From positions 1 through 21,564 of IMG/VR virus record IMGVR_UViG_3300027963_000382: a stretch of 21,564 nucleotides of DNA; one strand, given 5' to 3'. This document shows positions 5,878-12,434 of the stretch, in pieces (the first letter of the stretch is position 1; each line of letters opens with the position of its first letter). Source of the DNA: a virus. The notes below the pieces were generated by a model. The model worked only from the letters and a program-made list of their open reading frames with translations, ran no database searches and was not told the origin of the DNA. The position numbers were made by a program, and so were the translations under genes.

Positions 5878-6079
5878 CGTCATCCTTAAAGATTTCATTC
5901 CAGCACTCAGGATGAGTGCCACTAATTATCTGCTCACGTATTGGTGCAAGTAGATCAGGAAAAGCATCTTTAGCATCAGCACCATTAAGATACCTAGTGT
6001 AATCATGTTCCCAAATAGTTAACATGCCATGCTTCTTACAGCTTGGGCAGTCTTTAGTTACGTATGTCTTGTAGCTCAC
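5867..6079 (-). CDS. zinc-ribbon protein, 70 aa, paralogue of the 1020-1271 product
   Basis: It starts at a GTG overlapping the helicase stop (GTGA). CPSCKKHG (11-18) gives one cysteine pair and HPECWNEI (56-63) offers a further His/Cys. The block YLNGADAKDAFPDLLAPIRE followed by QIISG corresponds to the block in the plus-strand protein at 1020-1271 that ends RERFISG; both end CW-E plus Asp residues. The second cysteine pair of that paralogue is reduced to one Cys here, so a zinc site would be incomplete or use His56. Function unknown; probably a small nucleic-acid or protein-binding module. Confidence 0.65.
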   Translation of the reverse strand: MSYKTYVTKDCPSCKKHGMLTIWEHDYTRYLNGADAKDAFPDLLAPIREQIISGTHPECWNEIFKDDDGK

Positions 6080-6903
6080 GATAATCCTCTCCAGTATTCT
6101 GCATTGCTACCACCTTGGCGATCGTTGTACAACGTCATGCGAGAAGCATCAGCATACAACACCGTAAAGTTAGCACCACTTGCACTGTTCTTAGCAAAAC
6201 GATTCTTAACACACGCTATGCGGTATTCATTAGTGTCATGGTCCATTGCTACAGTAAGGATCATCTCAGGTAACTGGCTGATCTTACCCTGAATAGACTT
6301 GCGTGATGGTGGTAGCTCTGGTCTACCTTCACCCTCTGACGTATGGTGCAACAGAAATACTGCTGCTTCTGTTTGCCTGGCCACGTGGTGCATAGCCTTG
6401 GCTATGTCACGCATACCAGTCCACTCATTGTCGTGTAGTGCAGCTACGTTCATTAAGTTGTCAATGATAATCAAGTGAGGGTATTCCCCAAACGCTTCAC
6501 CGTACGCCTGGATAGACAGATCAATGTCATCCAAGGTAGGTGATGGATCAAAGCTGAACTGTAAGTTCTTCAATGTTTCCAGTTCGTCTTGGTAAAACTC
6601 ATACCCGTTGCCACTGTTGAATGATTCCTCAACACTGGACACCTGATTACCTGTGATAACTGCGGCAGCTCGGATCGCTGTGGTGTAAGCATCTGTATCA
6701 GCACTGACGTACAGTGTTGGCACATCTGACTTAACCGCATAGAACAAAGCAAGCAATGACTTACCACTATTGGGTTGGCCAGCAATCATGGTTACCTGTC
6801 CCCTACGGAACCTGACACCATCATTAGCCAACGCAGGAAACAGATCAGGAAGTAGTTGCGCTCCACTCTTTTGCTTGTTCGCTGCTTGAGCGAGAGTCAA
6901 CAT
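6076..6903 (-). CDS. RecA/DnaB-like replicative helicase ATPase, 275 aa
   Basis: A single RecA-fold ATPase. Walker A is GQPNSGKS (42-49), Walker B is LIIIDNL (Asp148), and LLHHTSEGEGRPELP supplies the HHT sensor loop common in RepA/DnaB-like phage helicases; CVKNRF near the end fits the last strand. It lacks a DnaB N-terminal domain, so it resembles the short phage RepA/RadA-like helicases that unwind DNA at the fork as a hexamer. It would work with the split primase downstream. A GAGGA site lies just upstream of the ATG, and the start lies 59 nt inside the preceding HTH gene. Confidence 0.8.
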   Translation of the reverse strand: MLTLAQAANKQKSGAQLLPDLFPALANDGVRFRRGQVTMIAGQPNSGKSLLALFYAVKSDVPTLYVSADTDAYTTAIRAAAVITGNQVSSVEESFNSGNGYEFYQDELETLKNLQFSFDPSPTLDDIDLSIQAYGEAFGEYPHLIIIDNLMNVAALHDNEWTGMRDIAKAMHHVARQTEAAVFLLHHTSEGEGRPELPPSRKSIQGKISQLPEMILTVAMDHDTNEYRIACVKNRFAKNSASGANFTVLYADASRMTLYNDRQGGSNAEYWRGLS

Positions 6904-7069
6904 CGTCTAATCCTCTCCTACGTTGGTGTAATACTATTTGCTGTACCCTCGATGGAGTAACGTCAAGTAGATCGCTGAGGTCTTCATAAGTAAAACCCCA
7001 ACCATCTTTCAACTTGAGCACTATTTCAAACGACGCAGGGTGTACCTTAGTTCCCTTGCGTACGGTCAT
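6845..7069 (-). CDS. small helix-turn-helix DNA-binding protein, 74 aa
   Basis: After a basic N-terminus (MTVRKGTK) comes a helical domain with an HTH: GFTYEDLSDLLDVTPSRVQQ followed by IVLHQRR. The T-Y-E-D-L then V-T-P-S-R-V-Q pattern is like sigma region 4 or MerR/Xre-type recognition helices. The last 19 residues overlap the helicase gene and are low complexity (SRSSSEQ). Its ATG follows the preceding stop directly (TAA then ATG). It could regulate the operon or load the helicase; the sequence cannot decide. Confidence 0.65.
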   Translation of the reverse strand: MTVRKGTKVHPASFEIVLKLKDGWGFTYEDLSDLLDVTPSRVQQIVLHQRRRGLDDVDSRSSSEQAKEWSATTS

Positions 7070-7498
7070 TTAGCTTCGGACCCACTGTGGATCACACTTG
7101 TCAGCAGCACCCTTTTGTGCTGAACACATCCAAGCTTTCCAGTCCTTGCCATTCTTACTGCCAGTCTTCCACTCCATTGCACCGTGACGGCACATAGGTG
7201 CAGATGGTGCGGCAGATGAAGCATCCTGAACTGGTTGCTGTACTGGTGCTGGCTGTTGTACCTGCACTGGTACTTGCTGTGGTGCTACTTGCTGTACTGC
7301 AGGTGCTAGTGGGATATGCTGTGCAATAGTCTGGCCCGTGGCCAGGGCCTGCTCAACAGAAATGATTACTGCCACTAGATCACCCATGTCATTGAGTGCG
7401 CTGATGAACTCTTCGGTACTGCTGGCGTACACGTTGTACAGTGCGCCCGATGCTGTCTTGAAGTTGGCCTGGAACTTAGTGCTTTCTGGTGCGCTCAT
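7070..7498 (-). CDS. two-domain protein with PQ-rich linker and C-terminal zinc ribbon, 142 aa
   Basis: The N-terminal ~60 residues form a small alpha/beta unit (FKTASGALYNVYASSTEEFI). Residues about 66-100 are a Pro/Gln/Val-rich linker (QQVPVQVQQPAPVQQ). The C-terminus is Cys-containing, with MCRHGAMEWKTGSKNGKDWK and then AWMCSAQKGAADKCDPQWV, a C/H..C..C zinc-ribbon pattern reminiscent of topoisomerase-type ribbons. I have seen this linker-plus-ribbon layout in actinophage proteins next to replication genes, where single-stranded DNA binding is the usual suggestion. The start overlaps the previous stop by one base (TAATG). Confidence 0.6.
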   Translation of the reverse strand: MSAPESTKFQANFKTASGALYNVYASSTEEFISALNDMGDLVAVIISVEQALATGQTIAQHIPLAPAVQQVAPQQVPVQVQQPAPVQQPVQDASSAAPSAPMCRHGAMEWKTGSKNGKDWKAWMCSAQKGAADKCDPQWVRS

Positions 7499-7665
7499 TA
7501 CTTAACCGCTTTCTTTGTGGTTTTTCCTACTGGATTGGTTGCTTTCTTTATTGCTTCTCTAGCTGTTGCCTTTGCAAGGCGTGAACGAAGTGATGCGTTT
7601 TCTAGTCTTACTATGTACAATTCATCCTGTAAGATCTGGATTTTCTTTTTACTTTTACTAAACAT
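7498..7665 (-). CDS. small basic coiled-coil protein, 55 aa
   Basis: Translation from the ATG at 7665 gives 55 residues with a lysine-rich start (MFSKSKKK), a heptad-like helix (IQILQDELYIVRLENASLRS) and a lysine-rich tail ending KTTKKAVK. The ATG overlaps the nuclease stop by 8 nt (ATGTTTAG) and the TAA shares a base with the next ATG, so it fits the coupled chain exactly. It could dimerise and bind DNA or act as an adaptor. Function unknown. Confidence 0.6.
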   Translation of the reverse strand: MFSKSKKKIQILQDELYIVRLENASLRSRLAKATAREAIKKATNPVGKTTKKAVK

Positions 7666-8341
7666 TTATTTCCTTCGGGTTTGCTATTAGTGCTAATGGA
7701 TCTACGGCATCCTTGAAGTCCCCGCCATAGGCGTAGCAAAAGTCTTTCACTGAGCAGTAGCTACACATCATGCTCAAGTTTGGTAAGAAGATCTGGTTCT
7801 GCACCGCAAACTCAAACTGCCTAAACAGTTCAGTAAACAGTGGGTATGTCCAGTTGTTAAAGCCTGCTGCTGGTAGCAACATGACGTTACGTGCATCATA
7901 ATAATAACCCTGACTTGGGCGTAAGCCAAACTGCTTCTCAATACTGCAGGCATACAATGCCAACTGCATTGCATTGGTTGGCATGTTAGCACCAGTCTTA
8001 AAGTCAATGACTACAAGTTCACCATCAGGAGTAACGGCAACCAGGTCAACGAAAGCTTTAATGCGTACGTCACCGTAATCAATGTTTAACTGTAGTTCGA
8101 TGGCTTTGATACCTTCAGGAGTTTCCCAAACCTGCCAGCCTGACTGTTCCCAGAACTCAATGAAGTTGGCAACCATCTCTGGACCTTTCTCAGCCCACCA
8201 GTCACCGTTCTCTTTATTAGGCCAAGCCTTACTGGTTCTACCGCCAGCTTTCCAATCAACAGGGTTAGTGCCGTACTTCTCTTGCTCGGCACCGATGCTT
8301 TCATTGAAAGCCCTTTCCCATAATAGTTTTACGTTAAGCAT
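7658..8341 (-). CDS. Cas4/RecB-like PD-(D/E)XK nuclease, catalytic C-terminal part, 227 aa
   Basis: It carries the core of a RecB/Cas4-family exonuclease: IKAFVDLVAV (Asp99), ELVVIDFKTG (Asp113/Lys115, the D-x-K motif), MQLALYA (Gln126, motif QhxxY), and a C-terminal cysteine set C193-x2-C196-x5-C202 (MCSYCSVKDFC) that in Cas4 and AddB holds a 4Fe-4S cluster. The fourth cysteine and the GxxxH motif are missing here but present in the ORF just upstream at 8334-8528. The two overlap by 8 nt (ATGCTTAA), in a +1 frame relation. The product probably works as the second half of a split nuclease for end resection or recombination. A one-base sequencing indel is the main alternative. Confidence 0.8.
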   Translation of the reverse strand: MLNVKLLWERAFNESIGAEQEKYGTNPVDWKAGGRTSKAWPNKENGDWWAEKGPEMVANFIEFWEQSGWQVWETPEGIKAIELQLNIDYGDVRIKAFVDLVAVTPDGELVVIDFKTGANMPTNAMQLALYACSIEKQFGLRPSQGYYYDARNVMLLPAAGFNNWTYPLFTELFRQFEFAVQNQIFLPNLSMMCSYCSVKDFCYAYGGDFKDAVDPLALIANPKEINV

Positions 8342-8528
8342 CAGGTAGTTCTCCCTTGAGGTAGCGTTCTGCTGCTAGATGGAAGGCTGACCCTCCGACA
8401 AAGTACCAAGCTGTTTCAGTAGGTACCTTTAATTCCCGTTCAAGTTGCCATGACTTACCGCACTTGACCCAGGATGTAAATGACGAGAAGGATCTGTGTC
8501 CTATCGTTGTTTCTTTTAATATTCCCAT
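8334..8528 (-). CDS. Cas4/RecB-like nuclease, N-terminal part, 64 aa
   Basis: From the ATG at 8528 the product begins MGILKETTIGHRSFSSF and contains SFTSWVKCGKSWQLER (Cys23, where Cas4 proteins have their first Fe-S cysteine) and FVGGSAFHLAAERYLKG (GxxxH, His50), the motif that opens the PD-(D/E)XK core. It then stops at 8334. The remaining catalytic residues and three further cysteines are in the next ORF. A longer reading from an in-frame ATG at 8564 is possible but would lie across the promoter. There is no Shine-Dalgarno site; a good -10 box ends 8 nt before the ATG, which suggests a leaderless mRNA. It is the first gene of the leftward early operon. Confidence 0.7.
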   Translation of the reverse strand: MGILKETTIGHRSFSSFTSWVKCGKSWQLERELKVPTETAWYFVGGSAFHLAAERYLKGELPDA

Positions 8529-8564
8529 GTCACACACTGTACACACAACGAGTACACAATGCAA
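8529..8564 (-). promoter_or_regulatory. promoter for the leftward early operon
   Basis: On the minus strand TTGCAT (8564-8559) and TACAGT (8541-8536) are separated by exactly 17 nt. The ATG at 8528 begins 8 nt after the last base of the -10, the distance of a transcription start, so the transcript would be leaderless. This agrees with the lack of a ribosome-binding site. Near-repeats of ACGAG-CACAA at 8548-8559 and 8618-8627 flank the promoter region and may be operators. Confidence 0.5.
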
Positions 8565-8586
8565 ACGAGCTTGGTAACGCCGTGAT

Positions 8587-8617
8587 TTGACAAGTTCCTT
8601 GAAGGTGTGAGTATACT
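8587..8617 (+). promoter_or_regulatory. rightward promoter candidate with consensus boxes
   Basis: A perfect TTGACA (8587-8592) and a TATACT (8612-8617) lie on the plus strand with a 19-nt spacer, slightly longer than ideal. The -10 is inside the 8-bp palindrome AGTATACT, so it also reads as TATACT on the minus strand, but with no good -35 there. Transcription would start near 8624 and run towards the small ORF at 8669 and then antisense to the lysis genes. Confidence 0.45.
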
Positions 8618-8642
8618 ACGAGCACAAGCGAGTAAACAGGTA

Positions 8643-8659
8643 GGGCGGTTTCACCGCCC
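8643..8659. other. perfect 7-bp hairpin in the regulatory gap
   Basis: GGGCGGT and ACCGCCC flank a 3-nt loop. The hairpin falls in the would-be 5' leader of the rightward transcript, between the promoter and the 8669 ORF, and has no T-tract on either strand, so it is not an intrinsic terminator. It could be a leader structure or a protein-binding site. Role unknown. Confidence 0.45.
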
Positions 8660-8668
8660 AACAGGGCC

Positions 8669-8806
8669 ATGGTGCGTAAACCCCTTAGTTATGCCCCCAG
8701 GAACGACAAAAAGGGCCACCTGATACCGAAGTACCAAGTGACCCTTAAAGTCGCTCTACGTGGCGCTGTGCGCCAGCAATGGGTATGTTACCCCACTGTT
8801 TACTGA
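8669..8806 (+). CDS. possible small basic protein, 45 aa, on the plus strand
   Basis: The ORF opens with ATG 45 nt after the predicted rightward start site and ends with TGA at 8806, just short of the endopeptidase stop at 8810, so it fills the gap precisely. The product is basic (MVRKPLSYAPRNDKKGH, then LRGAVRQQWVCYPTVY) with no known motif. Against it: the ribosome-binding site is weak (AGGG), and the ORF lies antisense to the late-operon terminator, so its sequence is partly explained by that structure. An open frame of this length can arise by chance. Confidence 0.3.
   Translation: MVRKPLSYAPRNDKKGHLIPKYQVTLKVALRGAVRQQWVCYPTVY
8708..8746 (-). terminator. UUCG-capped intrinsic terminator of the late operon
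   Basis: On the minus strand, beginning at 8746, 16 consecutive base pairs (three of them G-U) form a stem from AAGGG to CCCTT, closed by C(TTCG)G, the exceptionally stable UUCG tetraloop. The stem's end runs into five T residues (plus-strand A run 8708-8712). It lies about 65 nt downstream of the M23 peptidase gene and is the end of the leftward late transcript. Confidence 0.85.
8761..8775. other. short perfect hairpin before the late terminator
   Basis: TGGCGC and GCGCCA flank a 3-nt loop. On the minus strand it sits between the endopeptidase stop and the main terminator. There is no T-tract, so it probably protects the mRNA end or pauses polymerase. It is inside the possible plus-strand ORF. 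Confidence 0.4.
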
Positions 8807-8809
8807 GTT

Positions 8810-9217
8810 TTATTTAGCGCTAATTATAGCTGCTGGATCTAGGCCTCCGCCTTTTTTCCAACCTGGACCAGCCTGTAATTCCATGTGAAGATGTGGACCT
8901 GTGACATTTCCGTCTGCTCCCACCTTCCCAATTACATCTCCAATTTTTAGGTCCTGGCCAACCTTAACGCCATAGGATGACATGTGGGCAAAGAGAAGGT
9001 GTCCACCTGGAACCTTGACTAGCACGGAGTGCTTGCCAAAAGCTGCACCCCATACTTGACCAACCTTGGCTACCCTGCCAGCAATAGGGGCAACAACTAC
9101 TGCGCCAACTGGTGCAGCATAGTCAATTCCTTCATGCTTTCCGCTGGACCAGCGATCTCCCTTTATACCAAAAGCGGTCGTGGCCTTGTACTTCTTGTCC
9201 TGCATTGGTGAAGCCAT
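8810..9217 (-). CDS. M23-family zinc endopeptidase (endolysin), 135 aa
   Basis: The lysostaphin-type metallopeptidase motifs are all present: H28-x3-D32 (KHEGIDYAAP) binds zinc, His78 (LFAHMS) and H109-x-H111 (TGPHLHMEL) complete the site. It cuts peptide cross-bridges in peptidoglycan. It is a lone catalytic domain with no signal peptide or wall-binding domain, so access to the wall needs the holin encoded just upstream. Start ATG overlaps the holin stop (TAATG); Met5 is a second choice. It is the last gene of the late operon, and the usual order holin then endolysin supports lysis. A virion-borne lysin is a less likely alternative. Confidence 0.9.
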   Translation of the reverse strand: MASPMQDKKYKATTAFGIKGDRWSSGKHEGIDYAAPVGAVVVAPIAGRVAKVGQVWGAAFGKHSVLVKVPGGHLLFAHMSSYGVKVGQDLKIGDVIGKVGADGNVTGPHLHMELQAGPGWKKGGGLDPAAIISAK

Positions 9218-9432
9218 TATTTTACTTTTCCGTACCGTGCATCCATACCGTTAACATAGTTAATTGCTACTGGAAGTGCAGCACCTATGGCAACAATAAG
9301 AATTGGGTCTAGATTAAAAGATGTAAGGTTGTCTAGTATGTAAACAAGTGAAGCACCTAGTGCTGTCTTAAAGATACCACCTAGCGGGCTATCGGCTAAC
9401 CATATACCAAACTTACTGATTTTTTCTGACAT
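9217..9432 (-). CDS. holin-like two-helix membrane protein, 71 aa
   Basis: Starting at the ATG at 9432, which has AAGGA just upstream, the protein has two hydrophobic helices, about 17-36 (LGGIFKTALGASLVYILDNL) and 42-60 (DPILIVAIGAALPVAINYV), separated by a short polar turn, with a charged N-terminus (MSEKISK) and C-terminus (DARYGKVK). Length and topology suit a class II phage holin, which would release the adjacent M23 enzyme or collapse the membrane. The start lies 20 nt inside the preceding gene; a longer in-frame start at 9468 lies further inside it and is less likely. No family-specific motif, so the call rests on topology and position. Confidence 0.75.
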   Translation of the reverse strand: MSEKISKFGIWLADSPLGGIFKTALGASLVYILDNLTSFNLDPILIVAIGAALPVAINYVNGMDARYGKVK

Positions 9433-9721
9433 GTTCCTTGAACTCTCCTTTGAGTTGAGATAAATCATTACTTACGTTGTCTAGCTTTACATCCATGTGT
9501 TTCAAATTATCAGAGATGTGGTTAACTGCTTCACGCAGGCCACCACCATTGGGTCCAAACTGGGATTCAATACGGTCAAGTCTTACTTCCAAAATATCTG
9601 AACGCGCAGCGCTGTTAGCTTGGTGTTGATCTATCTTTCGCCAGATCTTCCATAGCGCAAACAACATGCCCCCCACAATAGATACTATTTGTGCAACACT
9701 TGCCCAGTAATCAACACCCAT
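9413..9721 (-). CDS. membrane-anchored coiled-coil protein (DUF2746-like or spanin-like), 102 aa
   Basis: One N-terminal membrane helix (WASVAQIVSIVGGMLFALWK, about 6-25) is followed by a long heptad-patterned helix with LEVRLDRIESQFGPNGGG then LREAVNHISDNLKHMDVK, and a charged tail. An FG-NGGG-LREAVN segment is typical of actinophage proteins in the DUF2746 group found next to lysis genes. It could be an envelope-disrupting third lysis protein, an antiholin, or a minor tail component. It is coupled to the large tail gene by TAATG. Confidence 0.6.
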   Translation of the reverse strand: MGVDYWASVAQIVSIVGGMLFALWKIWRKIDQHQANSAARSDILEVRLDRIESQFGPNGGGLREAVNHISDNLKHMDVKLDNVSNDLSQLKGEFKEHVRKNQ

Positions 9722-11913
9722 TAGGTTGTTCTCACCGATACGTAGATGATTCCACCAAAGCCCTGGAACCTGCGGTCAGGTGGGGAGATGCGGTCAAAGG
9801 TTATCTTTTCAATCAAACCTTCTATTTGCTCACCGCTAGTAAAGTCCTGGATGGTAATGGTGTTACCGTTGGACTCAATATCTTCTAGTGCAGATAAGCG
9901 TGACCAGGCACGGCCATCCCAACCAACCATGATGTTGTTACGGTCTTGCTCAAAGTCATAGCAAAGTAATGGTATTGAAATACTGCGAGTTCTTTTGTTT
10001 GCAGGCAACGCCTTAACTTGGTAACCAACTATGCCACCACCCTTGGATGTGTCCACAGTGCTACGGCCAAGGGTAAACCTAAAGGCTAATTGCTCTTGAG
10101 CTGTAGTGATGTTAGTTGTAAAGTCTTGATCTGCTGAAGCCGCGCTACCTACGGTAATAATACTTGCTACATCACCATCTTTAGCTATGGTTGAGATAGC
10201 AACCGTTCCCTCAAATGGGGAAGCAATGCGAACCTTAACTAACTTAAAGTGCTTCTTCTCCATGGTGTTGTAACGTATTGCGCCAGTGTCTATGTAACCA
10301 GATGCAACGAGCTGAGTTGGATGTTGGAAGTACAAGCCACTACCCTCAACCACAAAAGCAAGGCGACCAGTTTCACCAATAAAAGCAACACTGTTGCAGT
10401 TACCAGTTGCAGATGATGCAAGGTCATTGGCATACGGGTATAAACCATCAGTGTTTGGAGCAGACAAGTCAATGCGGATTAAACCAGATTTACCGTCAAT
10501 ACCTTGAGTTACGGTTGCGTAAGCAAAGCGATCTTGGAAAGCAAAGCCAGTAATGTGGTCGTTAGAACCTTGTTCGTAAGTTAGACCACCGTAGGCTATG
10601 TTACCTGCGGTATCTATTAAACCTACACGTACACCCTTGTTAGTTCCGATCAACATGTACTTACCAAGGTATGTTCCAAGGCTAGTTACATGTTCTTCAT
10701 CTGGGAAGTCTGCTGCTGTTACGGCATTAGTTAGTGTAGGTAAAGTGCCATCAGTGTTAAGACTTATCTTGTAAATAGCCGAAGACGTGCCAGCATAACC
10801 TGAAGCATAGATAGCAGTTGGACCTTCAACAATAGAAGTCCATTTCCAGTTTGCATTAGGATGGTCGTAAATAGCTGTTGGAAGTGTCGGCCCAGTGCCA
10901 GTTAGTTGATACAGTTTGTCAGCAATGCCAGCAAACAGACGTTGCTTAACCCAACCCATAGATACATTAGATGAACCAGTGTTCCAGGCAAGAGTTCCAG
11001 TACCTGAGCCAGTTAATAGTCCCTTGTAAATACCAGTGCTGTTAGCTGCGTAGTAGTTAGTTCCATCTTGGGTCAAGGCAACTATGTCAGATCCTGAACC
11101 ACCGTAAGTTACAGTAGTCGTAGATCCTGTGGCACCAGTAGGGGCAACGCGCTTAAGCGTTGCACCGTCAGATACAAATACACAAGATACATTGTTGCCA
11201 TCAATAGCTCCAGTAATTTGGCTCTCGCCAGATACGGCTAGTACGTTAGCCACATCGGGCAACAAAGTTGCTTCGCCTGGAGTCCAAACATCTACACCGT
11301 TTGACTTATTGAATCGGTAGATAACATCGTCACCCTGCAATGGCTCAAGGTAGTTAATACCTGCGCCTAAATGCCAAGAAGACTGGGACCGAAGCCACCA
11401 GCCTTCAAAGGTCTGCTCACCTGGTTGTTGGGTGAGATCCAACTGTTGCCGTTTATAGGATGCAGTTTCCCTGTGGTACGGGTACTTGTCTGAGGCACCC
11501 AAAAAAAATGGTTCGCCACCAATAGCTACGTCGTACACATTGTTTTGATTTGTGTACAGAACTGTAGTTTCAGGTGGTCGGCCTATTGGACTTACTGGAT
11601 CGTCTGTAATACTAAATGCAGTATTTGAATTTGCACTTGGATTAAAATAAAATGTTGTTGCAGTTCCACCACTTGACCAAGTACCAGACAAAGTGGAAGG
11701 TGGTAACAACACAGTAAAAGATGATCCACTGCAAGAGGCAATTTGAACATTAGAAACATTTAGTGTTGTTGGTGTAATACCAGTAATGTTTACACCATCA
11801 CCAATATTAAATAAGTTAGTTGCTGTAAATACTACAGATTGATATGGTTGGGGACTGGTTGCATTTGTTATTGCAACACCAGTTATTGAAGCAGTTAATC
11901 CTACGGTTGTCAT
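9721..11913 (-). CDS. large tail protein (possible tail tubular B-like, beta-rich), 730 aa
   Basis: The first ~120 residues are Ser/Thr-rich beta sandwich sequence (ITGVAITNATSPQPYQSVVF). The middle, about 120-480, has recurring short beta units ending in variants of YAS, YK and LY (for example IYKGLLTGSGTG, LYQLTGTGPTLP, IYASGYAGTSS), suggesting a beta-propeller. The C-terminus, about 540-730, is a second beta-domain (WDGRAWSRLSALEDIESNG) ending in IYVSVRTT. Its place after the connector, with no tape-measure protein seen, fits a tail nozzle like T7 gp12, but that is by analogy. It could be a fibre or spike. It starts directly at the preceding stop (TAA then ATG). Confidence 0.6.
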   Translation of the reverse strand: MTTVGLTASITGVAITNATSPQPYQSVVFTATNLFNIGDGVNITGITPTTLNVSNVQIASCSGSSFTVLLPPSTLSGTWSSGGTATTFYFNPSANSNTAFSITDDPVSPIGRPPETTVLYTNQNNVYDVAIGGEPFFLGASDKYPYHRETASYKRQQLDLTQQPGEQTFEGWWLRSQSSWHLGAGINYLEPLQGDDVIYRFNKSNGVDVWTPGEATLLPDVANVLAVSGESQITGAIDGNNVSCVFVSDGATLKRVAPTGATGSTTTVTYGGSGSDIVALTQDGTNYYAANSTGIYKGLLTGSGTGTLAWNTGSSNVSMGWVKQRLFAGIADKLYQLTGTGPTLPTAIYDHPNANWKWTSIVEGPTAIYASGYAGTSSAIYKISLNTDGTLPTLTNAVTAADFPDEEHVTSLGTYLGKYMLIGTNKGVRVGLIDTAGNIAYGGLTYEQGSNDHITGFAFQDRFAYATVTQGIDGKSGLIRIDLSAPNTDGLYPYANDLASSATGNCNSVAFIGETGRLAFVVEGSGLYFQHPTQLVASGYIDTGAIRYNTMEKKHFKLVKVRIASPFEGTVAISTIAKDGDVASIITVGSAASADQDFTTNITTAQEQLAFRFTLGRSTVDTSKGGGIVGYQVKALPANKRTRSISIPLLCYDFEQDRNNIMVGWDGRAWSRLSALEDIESNGNTITIQDFTSGEQIEGLIEKITFDRISPPDRRFQGFGGIIYVSVRTT

Positions 11914-12426
11914 TTAGATTCCATATTTCCATTCTGTGCCATTCCAAACGCGAGCTTGAGCAGTTACCCATGCGCTGCCATTCCAAACTTTTGGGGTGCC
12001 ATCTACCCATGCACTACCATTCCAGACATTTATGATTCCACCTGGTCGTGCAGGTATAGCACTTGTTATGGTGTGCGTTGGTGTAACGCCATTGTAAGTT
12101 CCAGAAACAGTTGCTGTAAATGTTGCAGTACCTGGACTTGTACCGTAAGAACCAGCAGTATAGGTGTATGTGTAAGTTTTAGTTGCACGTAAAGTATCTA
12201 GCCCACCAGCTTGGTTATTGGTGTATGCGGTAGTACCAGATATATTTCCACTGTAAGTTAATGTCTGAGAATCAGCATACGAATATTGATTTTCTGTATA
12301 AATTTCTACAGTTGCTGTTACTGTTGTTGATGCACTAGTGACAGCAGACCATGTAACGGTAGACATGCCAACACGCATACCGTTACCACTGGCATACTCC
12401 CAAGCACCATAAGTTGAAACTGCCAT
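11914..12426 (-). CDS. Ig-like tail protein with WNGSAWV repeats, 170 aa
   Basis: The N-terminal ~125 residues are an all-beta, Thr/Tyr-rich domain (YTYTYTAGSYGTSPGTATFT). The C-terminus has three copies of a V-W-N-G-(S/T)-(A/E)-W unit: VWNGSAWVDGTPK, VWNGSAWVTAQAR and VWNGTEWKYGI. Such Trp-Asn-Gly repeats occur in phage fibre and baseplate proteins, where they can trimerise or bind sugar. It lies between two fibre-type genes. Likely a receptor-binding or fibre-tip component. The start is ATG; the upstream fibre gene ends 8 nt before it. Confidence 0.6.
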   Translation of the reverse strand: MAVSTYGAWEYASGNGMRVGMSTVTWSAVTSASTTVTATVEIYTENQYSYADSQTLTYSGNISGTTAYTNNQAGGLDTLRATKTYTYTYTAGSYGTSPGTATFTATVSGTYNGVTPTHTITSAIPARPGGIINVWNGSAWVDGTPKVWNGSAWVTAQARVWNGTEWKYGI

Positions 12427-12434
12427 GCTAGCTC

